Below are positions 1-7,490 of a stretch of DNA of 49,875 bases, piece after piece. Under the pieces are notes generated by a model. That model ran no database searches and was not told the origin of the DNA. It saw only the letters and a list, made by a program, of their open reading frames with translations. The translations under genes were made by a program, and so were the position numbers. How positions within the stretch are numbered: the first letter of the stretch is position 1; each line of letters begins with the position of its first letter. The stretch covers positions 1 to 49,875 of the forward strand of contig DCII01000043.1 in assembly GCA_002315935.1 (NCBI GenBank), given 5' to 3'. This DNA comes from Ruminococcaceae bacterium UBA1730. GTDB lineage: Bacteria > Bacillota > Clostridia > Oscillospirales > Acutalibacteraceae.

Positions 1-51
1 CACGGCCTCTTGGTCCCGAACCAAGCGCGCTACCAACTGCGCTACACCCCG
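1..51 (-). tRNA. tRNA-Pro (anticodon CGG), 5' part only
   Basis: On the minus strand the sequence from 51 down to 1 reads as the 5' part of a tRNA: acceptor strand CGGGGTG, a D-arm of the usual form (AGCGCAGTTGGTAGCGC) and an anticodon stem CTTGG/CCAAG around loop TTCGGGA, giving anticodon CGG (proline). The T-arm and the acceptor 3' strand lie beyond the window edge. The gene is separated from its likely promoter by an insert and a duplicated 5' end (see repeat at 33-257). Confidence 0.9.
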
Positions 52-257
52 AAATAATGTTTAATTTAAAAATGCGGTTATGCTTCGGTTTCTTTTTACG
101 AGCCGCTACGCTTCCCTCAGAAACATAGTCGCCTTGCTCGCTTGGAGTGCTTCGCAATTCTCCTTGTTTCTTCACCTCACCGCCATTCCTTCATCCGCCA
201 CCGGCGGCGGAATGTCGGTTCGCCCAACTGCGCTACACCCCGAAATAATGTTTAATT
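33..257 (-). repeat. 34-bp direct repeat of tRNA-Pro 5' end and leader, flanking a 157-bp insert
   Basis: Positions 33-66 and 224-257 are identical over 34 bases. Each copy carries the first 19 bases of tRNA-Pro plus the 15-base leader. The 157 bases between them (67-223) include a GC-rich hairpin (CCGCC/GGCGG near 197-210) and no convincing gene. The outer copy sits at the normal distance from a promoter and is truncated after the acceptor/D-arm start; the inner copy leads into the intact tRNA. This fits an insertion with target duplication, or a partial tandem duplication followed by decay. Confidence 0.75.
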
Positions 258-287
258 ATTTTATGAATTGAGCATAAAAATTGACAA
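258..287 (-). promoter_or_regulatory. Probable promoter of the tRNA-Pro transcript
   Basis: On the minus strand a TTGTCA -35 box (287-282) is followed after 18 bases by TAAAAT (263-258), 15 bases ahead of the truncated tRNA copy. The intact tRNA at 51 would be reached only after about 200 nt of leader. No equally good promoter is visible between 67 and 223. Confidence 0.5.
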
Positions 288-566
288 AATGCATTTCACG
301 ACACCCGTCAAGTTAAATGACTTAATGATTATATTACAAATCATTCAAAAAATCAAGTCTTTTTTAGTGCTATAAAAATTTTTTGCCATTATGAGATTTT
401 TTCGTGAAAAACAACATTATCATTTTGAATTAGCAAAAGCACGCATCACATTAACCGAACAAGCAATACTTTGTGTATTGCGAATGAGTGCAACGAAGCA
501 GATGACTGCTATAAAACGAAAGAAAATTGGTTCACTCGGTTAAGCGGTGCGTGCCCTGTAAGGAAA
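288..566. other. AT-rich intergenic stretch downstream of the phage cassette
   Basis: No gene could be supported here. Short reading frames have no ribosome binding site and no recognisable product. A small stem (AATAC/GTATT around 468-482) is visible, but no clear rho-independent terminator for the minus-strand phage operon ending at 567. Confidence 0.6.
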
Positions 567-1403
567 TTATTTAATTGCAAAAAAGAGGTAGGTTGTGCCC
601 ATGTTATTGAGTCTTACTCTGTATCCAAGACCTGCATACTCTTCGGTATTCCTGACTCTGAATCCGTTGTCTGTCAGTTCAAGACCCATTGATGTTCCCG
701 CACTGCCGCCGACTGCGTTTGTTACGATATTCATTCCGCTACTGTATTCTGAAATAGGCAACCCTATTCTTGTGATAAAAATGAATTTCGGTCTGTAACC
801 GAGAATAAGCTCTTCGCTGCTATCTCCCGAGCCGAAATATGTGCCGCATATCACTGGAGCACCGAGAAATTCCTGCTGAGCGGCTGATAAATGGATGCTG
901 TTGTTGCTTATATGCGAGCCGCAGAGCAAATCTTTTGTAAAGAAGGACGGAAGCGGCAGGTCGGAGGTTGCCGCAGGGCAAAGATTTGCTTCAACCTTAA
1001 GCCATGCACGCAGAACGAAAGCATCCGTATCCCTATCGGAAACAATGTCATCACATCCTGAAGTGAGAATATTAAGACTTGATTCAAAAGTGAGACAATC
1101 CATGATATTTGCAAATGCTTCATGGCAGGCTACGCCACCCGAGGAGAACGGAGCATGAATTGAGAGCCGAAGCGTTATTTTTGCCGTTCGGCAGAACTCT
1201 TCCCTTTCAAGAATTCCATCATCACTTTCCGAAAAAGCATCAACAATTTCCATGTTTTTTATTCCGACTGCAACCGTTGTGTGCTTAAGCGGAACAGCTT
1301 TTTTTATTGCCGGAAACTCGGTAAGAAATTTAATACCCTCAAGCTCTTCTCTTTCCTTAAGCCAATCAACTATGCCCGAAGGCAAAGCACTGATTTCGCT
1401 CAT
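567..1403 (-). CDS. Phage structural protein: tail-terminator-like N-terminus fused to fibre-tip-like C-terminus
   Basis: This 278-residue protein is the last gene of the head cassette; its ATG overlaps the upstream stop (TAATG). Residues about 1-145 begin with a short helical segment (IVDWLKEREEL) followed by beta-rich sequence, as in minor head-tail joining or tail-terminator proteins. Residues about 175-278 have the look of C-terminal domains of phage tail and fibre proteins: a glycine-rich stretch, a GYRPKFIFI strand, then NGFRV and a final LNNMGTTYLFFAIK. I infer a portal-capping protein with a receptor-type tip. The fusion is unusual because these functions normally lie on separate proteins several genes apart. 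The assignment rests on sequence style only and is tentative. Confidence 0.5.
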   Translation of the reverse strand: MSEISALPSGIVDWLKEREELEGIKFLTEFPAIKKAVPLKHTTVAVGIKNMEIVDAFSESDDGILEREEFCRTAKITLRLSIHAPFSSGGVACHEAFANIMDCLTFESSLNILTSGCDDIVSDRDTDAFVLRAWLKVEANLCPAATSDLPLPSFFTKDLLCGSHISNNSIHLSAAQQEFLGAPVICGTYFGSGDSSEELILGYRPKFIFITRIGLPISEYSSGMNIVTNAVGGSAGTSMGLELTDNGFRVRNTEEYAGLGYRVRLNNMGTTYLFFAIK

Positions 1404-1753
1404 TAATCATCATCCTCCTCTTCAATTTCAACCATTTCACGGATGATTGCCCAGATATAGAATACCGTGCTTCCATTATACACCTTTTCGGCACGGTCAA
1501 TTCTGTATTTTTTAGAGTCGCAGAGAATATACTGACCGTCTGAAACGGCTGTTATATCGGGATTCGGCGGTCCGATATAAAGATAATGTCCCTGCGAATT
1601 GTAACCGATGTCGGTGTTAACGCCGTAAAGATACATTTTATTCTTATATCTTAAAGGACTGATGAAGGCATTCATCGTTGCTTCGGAAACGCCGAGAGCC
1701 GTGCAGAGCGAAGCATTTCTGCCGAACTTTTCAAATAAGGTCTGTAAATTCAT
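1403..1753 (-). CDS. Phage head closure / minor structural protein
   Basis: This 116-residue protein starts inside the stop of the preceding gene (ATGA overlap) and itself overlaps the next gene, so translation is probably coupled. It is beta-rich (for example YLYIGPPNPDI, YILCDSKKYRI) and ends in an acidic tail (EIEEEDDD). Its size and its place between the gp6-type connector and the terminator-like protein fit a head closure or head-tail stopper protein. I do not recognise a specific family, so the role is inferred mainly from gene order. Confidence 0.5.
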   Translation of the reverse strand: MNLQTLFEKFGRNASLCTALGVSEATMNAFISPLRYKNKMYLYGVNTDIGYNSQGHYLYIGPPNPDITAVSDGQYILCDSKKYRIDRAEKVYNGSTVFYIWAIIREMVEIEEEDDD

Positions 1754-2115
1754 ATGCTCACCTGCCCGAAAAAGAATCCGTTATCCATGAGCAGGGGTAA
1801 GGCTTTCTGAATAGCTTCATCTCTGTCTGCCTTTGCCGATGCGATTGTCTCCGAGCCTGAAATGTTGAGAGAAACATCGCCCGCCTTGAATGAAGAAATT
1901 CCGTTTTCTGAATATATGTTCTTTGATTTCAGACGGTAATTGGCAATTGCCGCAGCGGCACATACGAGTCTGAAATCGTTCGGGTCGGCATCCGGTTTTG
2001 TCATAGCGGAAAGCTCCGAGGAAGCCGCTTCGCAGAACGGAAGCAGCTCCTCATCGCTCATCTGCGGAGCATAGTAATCTTTAAGCAGCGAGAGAACGCT
2101 CCAACTGTCTGTCAT
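1750..2115 (-). CDS. Phage head-tail connector protein (gp6-like)
   Basis: This 121-residue, mostly helical protein (starting MTDSWSVLSLLKDYYAP) follows the major capsid gene with a GGAGGAG ribosome binding site. Small helical proteins with repeated runs of acidic and alanine residues directly after the capsid gene are typically HK97 gp6/SPP1 gp15-type connectors that form a ring under the portal. The middle (RLVCAAAAIANYRLKSKN) is consistent with the long helices of that family. Length matches the usual 90-120 residues. Family recognition is moderate; position in the cassette adds support. Confidence 0.6.
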   Translation of the reverse strand: MTDSWSVLSLLKDYYAPQMSDEELLPFCEAASSELSAMTKPDADPNDFRLVCAAAAIANYRLKSKNIYSENGISSFKAGDVSLNISGSETIASAKADRDEAIQKALPLLMDNGFFFGQVSI

Positions 2116-2135
2116 GCCATACTCCTCCTTTTTGA

Positions 2136-3140
2136 TTAAAGTGAAAGAACCTGAGAGGCATCGTCAAAGAGCTTTGCGAAGCCTGCGGTGCAGCTGATGA
2201 CCGCTCTTTCAAGCTGACGGTCAATGAGCTTGTCATATTCGGTTGAAATGTCACCTGCCTTGACCATTTCGAGAGCGGCAGTTTTGTCAAGACCGATAAT
2301 CTTGCCCGAGCCGACGGCTGAAGATTTAAGAAGCTTTGAGCCGAAGGGAGTAACCATCTTGCCCGTGCCGTGAAAATCAAGTCCTGCGGGAGCATCTCTG
2401 AACTGCTGAAGGTTGAGAATTTTTGCGGTCATGTCAGGGCTTGCAATGATTGTGTTAAGCTCATAGGGGTCAAAGCCGTTCCAGAAGCCGACAAGGTCTG
2501 AATATGCAAGAGTGTTTGCAGTTGCACAGCTTACGGTTGCGGCGGCGTTGTTGTTGCCGTCACCGTTTTCAAGAACATTGATTGCATCCTTGAGAAGAGT
2601 TCTTGCAATGTATGCACCGATCTGGCGGAGAGTTACCGTAAAGAGGTCAAGACGCTGAAAACGGATTGCCTCATAAGAAGCAACAAGACTTCTGCCTCTC
2701 TTCTTGAGGCTGACGAGGTTTTCCTTTGTTTTGATACCCGTTTCGGGAATGAACGCACCTTCTCTGACGACCTTAAGCTCCTTTTCATCCTCCGAGGGAA
2801 CGGAAGAAATCGAACGATAATCAAGACCGTTGATGAGGGTTGTTGAAGCAACAATTCCGGGAAGAATATCGGCCTGTTCAAGCCCCTGTTTTACAGCTCT
2901 CGAAACATATTCGGGGAAGAGAACTGCACTGTCTGATGTTTTGAAAAACTTATCAACAACATCACTGCCTGCACCGCTTACTCTGATGTCAAATCTCTTG
3001 AGCTGACGCTGATAGGCATCAAGACCTTCAAGAGAAGTGCCCTTATAGTTTTCATCGGGGTCAAGGCTTGCAAGAGCCTTGGTGAAATTGCCTGAGGAAT
3101 AGAGACCTTTTTCAAGTCTGATGTTATCAAAATCTGCCAT
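2136..3140 (-). CDS. Phage major capsid protein (HK97 fold)
   Basis: This 334-residue protein would form the icosahedral shell. HK97-type features include an N-terminal arm, a segment with VVREGAFIPETG followed by basic VSLKKRGRSLVASYEAI (E-loop and spine-helix region), and a domain with IIASPDMTAKILNL and a late ISTEYDKLIDRQLERAVIS segment. It lies directly after the decoration-like gene and before the connector, the classic order. The ribosome binding site GAAAGGAG precedes the ATG. The frame is intact and slightly longer than the mature HK97 core, so it either carries a scaffold-like arm or needs no large delta domain. Confidence 0.85.
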   Translation of the reverse strand: MADFDNIRLEKGLYSSGNFTKALASLDPDENYKGTSLEGLDAYQRQLKRFDIRVSGAGSDVVDKFFKTSDSAVLFPEYVSRAVKQGLEQADILPGIVASTTLINGLDYRSISSVPSEDEKELKVVREGAFIPETGIKTKENLVSLKKRGRSLVASYEAIRFQRLDLFTVTLRQIGAYIARTLLKDAINVLENGDGNNNAAATVSCATANTLAYSDLVGFWNGFDPYELNTIIASPDMTAKILNLQQFRDAPAGLDFHGTGKMVTPFGSKLLKSSAVGSGKIIGLDKTAALEMVKAGDISTEYDKLIDRQLERAVISCTAGFAKLFDDASQVLSL

Positions 3141-3157
3141 ATTGTTTTCTCCTTTCG

Positions 3158-3496
3158 TCAGATAAGAAATGTAACTTTGCTTGCCGTTGAATCAACAGAG
3201 ATAACAAGGTGTTCTCTGCCTGAGTTGGAGGTCTTTACTCCCGTGCCGTCTGAAACAAGATTGGCAAAGCCGACTGTCGGAGCCGTGCCCGTGTAAGGAA
3301 CGGTAACAACGCCCTTAATCTGAATTGCGGCGTAACTGCCGTCGCCCGAAACAACATATCCGCAGAATTTATCGCCGTCTGTGCAGGCGGCAACTGTGTT
3401 GTTTGCACTGATTTTTACAAGCTTGCCGGGGTCTATTGTTGCTGCTGTTTTGAATGTTGCGGTGCTTTCAAGAAGACCGCCGAATGATACTGACAT
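3158..3496 (-). CDS. Capsid decoration / stabilising protein-like
   Basis: This 112-residue beta-rich protein begins MSVSFGGLLESTATFKTAAT and includes DPGKLVKISANNTVAACTDGDKF, the pattern of small capsid cement proteins (lambda gpD-like or DUF2190-like). It is encoded between the protease-like gene and the major capsid gene, where decoration proteins are usual. AGGAGG-type Shine-Dalgarno bases precede the ATG. No signal peptide or membrane segment is visible. The call rests on size, composition and position. Confidence 0.6.
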   Translation of the reverse strand: MSVSFGGLLESTATFKTAATIDPGKLVKISANNTVAACTDGDKFCGYVVSGDGSYAAIQIKGVVTVPYTGTAPTVGFANLVSDGTGVKTSNSGREHLVISVDSTASKVTFLI

Positions 3497-3509
3497 ATTT
3501 TATGCCTCC

Positions 3510-4364
3510 TTAAATAAGATAATCATTTATTTCCTCTGAAGAACTTTCAGAACGTACCTCAAGCTGTCTGACAAGAGGAAGCTTTTTCTTCGCTTCAACC
3601 GAAAGAGCATCTCTCATATCACGAAGCTGACTCAATGTTAGCACTGAACAGATGCTCTTGAGAGTTTGCGGACTGATTGACGGAATAACATTTGCACTGT
3701 CCTTGACAATGCAGGAGGTCATTTCCTCCTTGTATTCAGCCGCAAGAGCTTCAAGATTCGGGTCAACCTTTGAGCGGACATATGATTTTGTTACTCCTGC
3801 ATTTTTCTGTGCAGGAACCGCAACAAATGACCACTCATAGGCATCCGCAGGCTCCGTGAGAAGATAACAGCAGAATTTTCCGCCGTAGGTGTTGCCCTTG
3901 ATGTGTTCGCAATGCTCGGAGCGGATATTCTTTCCGCAGATTGAACAGACAACGCTTTTTACGCTGCAACCGACACTCGTTTCCTTCTTGATGCCCGCAT
4001 CAATTTCGGCAATGAGGTCCTTGTTTTTTTCGGTTCTGACCATATAAGCCTTTGCCTGAACAAAGGTGTATGGCTCGCCGTCAGCGGTTTTCTTTGTGTC
4101 ATCCGTTCTGATTTCGGTTGAATAAATTCTCGCAGTCTGGTCCTTGCTGCTCATATCGTGGTCAAAAATTCCCGTTTTTCCGATGAAGAGCTTTGAAAGC
4201 TCCTCAAGAGCGGAAACGGTGAATTTTTCGTTATCTCTGTCGATTTCATTATCGCAGAGGATGAGAGGAAAAACATAAAGCTCTTCCCTGCTCATCTGTT
4301 TTCGGGTAAAATTTCCGATAAGGCTGAGGTCCTCATCGGTGATGATTGTTTCAGTGTTTTTCAT
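3510..4364 (-). CDS. Prohead protease/scaffold-like protein with zinc-binding motif
   Basis: This 284-residue protein lies between portal and decoration protein, the slot of the capsid maturation protease. The N-terminal half (about 30-200) has the alternation of strands expected for a protease core (VFPLILCDNEIDRDNEKF, GKTGIFDHDMSSKDQTARI, YEWSFVAVPAQKNAGVTK). An inserted cysteine/histidine cluster (CSICGKNIRSEHCEH, about 140-155) resembles a small zinc-binding knuckle. The C-terminal third is helical and charged, like a fused scaffold domain. I cannot identify a catalytic Ser-His-Asp set with certainty. The ATG abuts the portal stop, so the two are probably translationally coupled. Confidence 0.6.
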   Translation of the reverse strand: MKNTETIITDEDLSLIGNFTRKQMSREELYVFPLILCDNEIDRDNEKFTVSALEELSKLFIGKTGIFDHDMSSKDQTARIYSTEIRTDDTKKTADGEPYTFVQAKAYMVRTEKNKDLIAEIDAGIKKETSVGCSVKSVVCSICGKNIRSEHCEHIKGNTYGGKFCCYLLTEPADAYEWSFVAVPAQKNAGVTKSYVRSKVDPNLEALAAEYKEEMTSCIVKDSANVIPSISPQTLKSICSVLTLSQLRDMRDALSVEAKKKLPLVRQLEVRSESSSEEINDYLI

Positions 4365-5495
4365 TTATTCACCTCTTGAAATTTTTTCTGCCTGTGCCCT
4401 GTAAAGCAAAGCTCTGCTTTCTTCAACCTGATCCTGAAGAGTGATGTCATCCCAGATGATTTTTGTACCGCCGGAGAAGCCCCTGCTTCTGACGAAGGAA
4501 TCGCAAATCTGTCTGATAACGGGCGAAAGAGTGCGGCGATAAGCCTCAAGCTCGCTGGTGAGTGCATCCGCCTGCTGAGAAGACATTCTTTCGGTGCTGG
4601 ACCATGAAATGCCGAGCATGAACGGCGGCAGACCTGTTTTGGCGATAATCTGCTCCATAATCTGTCTGACGGGCACTTCGCTGTCAAGAATCTGATTGTC
4701 TGCACCGATAACCTTTATCTGCACATCGCCGACAGCAACGAAATCCTTGATTTCCGAGCCGCTCTGCATCGCTTCGCCCCATTCCCTTGCAACCTGCATT
4801 GCTCTGTCCTTGGCGTAAGCTCTGTCCATTGCATCGTTTTTTGGGTTATAGGTTACTGCAAAACGCAGATTACCTACTCTGTCCCAGTTTGCTCCGATGC
4901 TGTTGAATATCTTGAGCAGAATTCCGCTTACGAATGGAAGTCCCTTGAGCAGAGAATTTCCCGTAAGCGAGCCGGGGTCGGGATTGAGCACGCTGAGAAG
5001 GCAAAGCTCAGGTCTTTCGGCTTTTTTAAGACCGCCCTCTCCCTGAACAAAAATATCTATGTCAAAGCCGTTTTCCGCTCTCTTAAGCTCAATCCCCTTG
5101 AGCGGAGCGTTGAATAAAGCACACGGCAGACCGTCTGTGTCGGTAACTATCTCACCCATTGCCGTGCCGCAGGTGAGAAGCTGTTCAAAATAGGTTTCGA
5201 TAAACGCATTCAGTCCCCTGCGGTTTCCGCCGACGGGCACATTGCCGATAAATTCATCAAGCATTTTCTGTGCACCCGGGTCAGCCGACACAACCTCGAA
5301 GCCGCCAATGAGCCTTACGATTTTGAATATCGCCGCGTCAATAATCGGCACTGCTTCACGCAGAGCATAGTAAAGCCTGTTCTGCGGTGCCGAAAGAGGA
5401 GCATAGCCTTCAAGAATTCCGAACGGATGCCGTGTCATTGCCTGTGTCACGGGAGCCGAGATTCTTGAGACCGTTCTTTTTTTCAGAATTCCCAA
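4365..5495 (-). CDS. Phage portal protein
   Basis: This 376-residue protein would form the dodecameric DNA-entry ring at one capsid vertex. It shows portal-like sequence: an N-terminal pass (LYYALREAVPIIDAAIFKIVRLIGG), a wing region with QLLTCGTAMGEIV, and the core segment IMEQIIAKTGLPPFMLGISW followed by a long helix with SSQQADALTSELEAYRRTL. The start is a TTG with AGGAGAG nine bases upstream. It sits 17 bases after the large terminase and abuts the protease-like gene. Length is near the short end of the family (typically 400-500), so the C-terminal crown may be reduced. Confidence 0.85.
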   Translation of the reverse strand: MGILKKRTVSRISAPVTQAMTRHPFGILEGYAPLSAPQNRLYYALREAVPIIDAAIFKIVRLIGGFEVVSADPGAQKMLDEFIGNVPVGGNRRGLNAFIETYFEQLLTCGTAMGEIVTDTDGLPCALFNAPLKGIELKRAENGFDIDIFVQGEGGLKKAERPELCLLSVLNPDPGSLTGNSLLKGLPFVSGILLKIFNSIGANWDRVGNLRFAVTYNPKNDAMDRAYAKDRAMQVAREWGEAMQSGSEIKDFVAVGDVQIKVIGADNQILDSEVPVRQIMEQIIAKTGLPPFMLGISWSSTERMSSQQADALTSELEAYRRTLSPVIRQICDSFVRSRGFSGGTKIIWDDITLQDQVEESRALLYRAQAEKISRGE

Positions 5496-5512
5496 TTACA
5501 ACTCTCCTGATT

Positions 5513-6736
5513 TCAATTTCTTCTTGCCGCAATGGCAAAAAATCCTTCGTTTCCGTCATCCGCCGCAACGGTAGAAACGAAATAGCGTATGTCGTCCATA
5601 GCGTGGTCGTTTTCCTTCCTCACGGAGTCCTTTGAGGAATTTTCTTCCCAACGGTAGAGACCAAATTCACGAAGGGAAGCCTTGCATTGTGCAGAAAAAA
5701 GCAGATTTCCGCTTTTGAGCATATCCGAAACTCTGCGGATTCCGTCAATAACATCGTTCTTTGCAGGAATAACACGGAATTTTCCGTTTCGCCTGATGCA
5801 TTCGATAAAGCTTGCGGCAGAGGGGTCAACGATAACGGCTTCGATTTTTCTTTCGTCTGCAAGCTTTTCAAGATGCGAATAATGCTCCGTATCCGTTCTC
5901 TGATAGCCTTCCGCTCTTGAATCAAAATAATATTCCTCAATTCTGTACCACTTCCCGTTTTTCAGTCCCCACAGCCCGAAGGATGAGGGATTGACCGTTC
6001 CGTAATCGCAGGAAATATAATGCTTTTCAAAGCCTTCGGGCATGGGCACAACGTGCTTTTCGTGGGAGAAAATCGGATAGACACAGCCCTGTGCCGCAAC
6101 CCATTTGCCGAGCACATATCTTTCATAGAATGCACCTGAATAAAGCTTTTCATATCTTGCGATTATTGCGTGAGTGAGTGAGGGATTATCCTGCATGGTG
6201 AAGTGAAGATAGAGACAGTTTTTTTCTTCATGGCGGAGTATCCACTCCTCGTGAAACCAGTGCATCGGGTGTTCGGGGTTGCAGTTGAACCAAAGCTTTG
6301 AGCCTTCAACGGAGCATCTTGCGAGAGCCTGTTCAACGAATGAACGGGGCATGAGGGCAACCTCGTCAAGAAGCACTCCCGAAAGGGTCATGCCCTGAAT
6401 CAGAGAAGCAGAGCTTTCATCCTTGCCGCCGAAAAGATAGAATCTGTTTGTTTTGCCTGAAAATTCGATTTCAACATAATTCTGTGAAAGCTTTTCGGTG
6501 CAGTTGAAGCCGATTTCACGAAGAATCGGAAGCAGAACGGTAATAACATTTCTGCGCAGGGAGGCAATGGTTTTGCCGCAGAGTGCGAATGATGAATCGG
6601 AAAAATTTGCGAATGCCCAGCTGACGAACGAAACGCTCATGCAGAGTGTTTTTCCTGAACGCACCGCACCGTCACAGATGACGGCATCATAGCGGTGAAA
6701 CGGACTTTCGGGCATCCACCAGCATAAAACGCACAT
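5513..6736 (-). CDS. terL: Phage terminase large subunit
   Basis: ATPase and nuclease motor that packages DNA through the portal. The ATPase domain shows Walker A GAVRSGKT (23-30) and Walker B VLLDEVALM with D124/E125. The nuclease domain keeps the acidic residues: D244 in SCDYGT, D304 in VIVDPSA and D381/D382 in HAMDDIRY. All motor residues are therefore intact. The ATG at 6736 has no ribosome binding site. The conserved terminase N-terminus appears to extend upstream in frame (LFAPFSKKQMCVLCWW) to a CTG at 6778 that overlaps the small-subunit stop and has AGGA nine bases upstream. The true protein may therefore be 14 residues longer. Confidence 0.9.
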   Translation of the reverse strand: MCVLCWWMPESPFHRYDAVICDGAVRSGKTLCMSVSFVSWAFANFSDSSFALCGKTIASLRRNVITVLLPILREIGFNCTEKLSQNYVEIEFSGKTNRFYLFGGKDESSASLIQGMTLSGVLLDEVALMPRSFVEQALARCSVEGSKLWFNCNPEHPMHWFHEEWILRHEEKNCLYLHFTMQDNPSLTHAIIARYEKLYSGAFYERYVLGKWVAAQGCVYPIFSHEKHVVPMPEGFEKHYISCDYGTVNPSSFGLWGLKNGKWYRIEEYYFDSRAEGYQRTDTEHYSHLEKLADERKIEAVIVDPSAASFIECIRRNGKFRVIPAKNDVIDGIRRVSDMLKSGNLLFSAQCKASLREFGLYRWEENSSKDSVRKENDHAMDDIRYFVSTVAADDGNEGFFAIAARRN

Positions 6737-6774
6737 CTGTTTTTTGGAAAACGGAGCAAATAAATCTTTACTGC

Positions 6775-7260
6775 TCAGAACGCATCATCCTGCACAAGGC
6801 GGTCAGCCCCCATCGAAAGAGCCTTGATAAAGCTGCTCTGCGGATTTTCAGAGGGTGATTCAAGAGTAGCGAGCTTTTCAAGAGCCTTCTGACGGTCAAA
6901 GAATTTGATTTCTATTCCGCCGCCCTTTGGAATTTTTATGTCCGAAACATTGAAAAGGTCGAGAGTTTCCGCATCTTTTTCGGTCAGCGAATCGGGATTG
7001 AGAATCAGCTTCAGGGCATCTGAAACAGAGCCGAAGGCGAGCCTGTAAAGCCCCTTTTCCGCACAGCCTTTGGAACCTGACCTCTGCTTTTCAATTTCGG
7101 ATATTTCTTTTCTTATATCATCCCTCGCAAGAAGCTTTGCGGCACTCCTGCCGGGTGAGATGATATATCCTGCTCTTGCGGCACTTCCCCGTGCATCGCC
7201 CGAATAAGCGTAGTCTCTGCAAAAGCATCTTTCCTTTTCGGAAATCGGTTTTTTCATCAT
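6775..7260 (-). CDS. terS: Phage terminase small subunit
   Basis: DNA-recognition partner of the large terminase. The N-terminus (ISEKERCFCRDYAYSGDARGSAARAGY) is typical of the helix-turn-helix region of terminase small subunits, followed by LLARDDIRKEISEIEKQR and a helical oligomerisation part. I place the start at the ATG-ATG pair (7260/7257) that follows GGGAGG; an upstream in-frame start would add 16 residues without better support. It heads the cassette; no promoter could be picked with confidence in 7261-7430. Length of about 160 residues is normal. Confidence 0.85.
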   Translation of the reverse strand: MMKKPISEKERCFCRDYAYSGDARGSAARAGYIISPGRSAAKLLARDDIRKEISEIEKQRSGSKGCAEKGLYRLAFGSVSDALKLILNPDSLTEKDAETLDLFNVSDIKIPKGGGIEIKFFDRQKALEKLATLESPSENPQSSFIKALSMGADRLVQDDAF

Positions 7261-7362
7261 GACCTCCCGTTTGATTATTGAGAGAAGCTCTCTCAACCTA
7301 AAGCTCAAACAGGATTTTCTTAAACTCGGAAAGGTTTATCAGGCAAAGGAAAAAAACGGCTG

Positions 7363-7418
7363 AAATCAAAGCTAATCCCTTGATATTCAACCGTTTCAGA
7401 TTAAAAAGATTTTTTTGC
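7363..7418 (+). terminator. Imperfect hairpin with T-run between phage cassette and phosphoesterase
   Basis: AAACGGCTGAAATCA (about 7356-7370) pairs imperfectly with TGATATTCAACCGTTT (about 7381-7396), and ATTTTTTTG follows near 7409. It could be a terminator on the plus strand, but there is no plus-strand gene upstream, so its role is unclear. It may insulate the divergent phage and phosphoesterase promoters. Confidence 0.3.
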
Positions 7419-7431
7419 GTTCTTTTCCCTG

Positions 7432-7458
7432 TTGACAAAAAATGAAATTAATGATAAT
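7432..7458 (+). promoter_or_regulatory. Probable sigma-70-type promoter for the phosphoesterase gene
   Basis: A perfect TTGACA (7432-7437) is followed after 15 bases by GATAAT (7453-7458), just upstream of the ribosome binding site and ATG at 7491. The spacer is short; TAATCT at 17 bases is an alternative -10. Confidence 0.55.
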
Positions 7459-7490
7459 CTTTATCCATTGATGTGAAAGGGGAAATCAAC

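Noticed and set aside
33..257. The 34-bp direct repeats as phage attL/attR sites for the head cassette
   Set aside because: The cassette lies outside the repeats, only 157 bases lie between them, and they cover the tRNA 5' end rather than the 3' end or anticodon arm used by most integrases. No integrase is near.
466..482. 15-base match (AATACTTTGTGTATT) to the interior of the MITE-like element at 21564
   Set aside because: The flanks do not match and the motif is a simple palindrome, so it may be chance. It was not counted as a further copy.
471..692. Short plus-strand reading frame downstream of the phage cassette
   Set aside because: No ribosome binding site, no recognisable product, and it runs into the coding region of the minus-strand structural gene.
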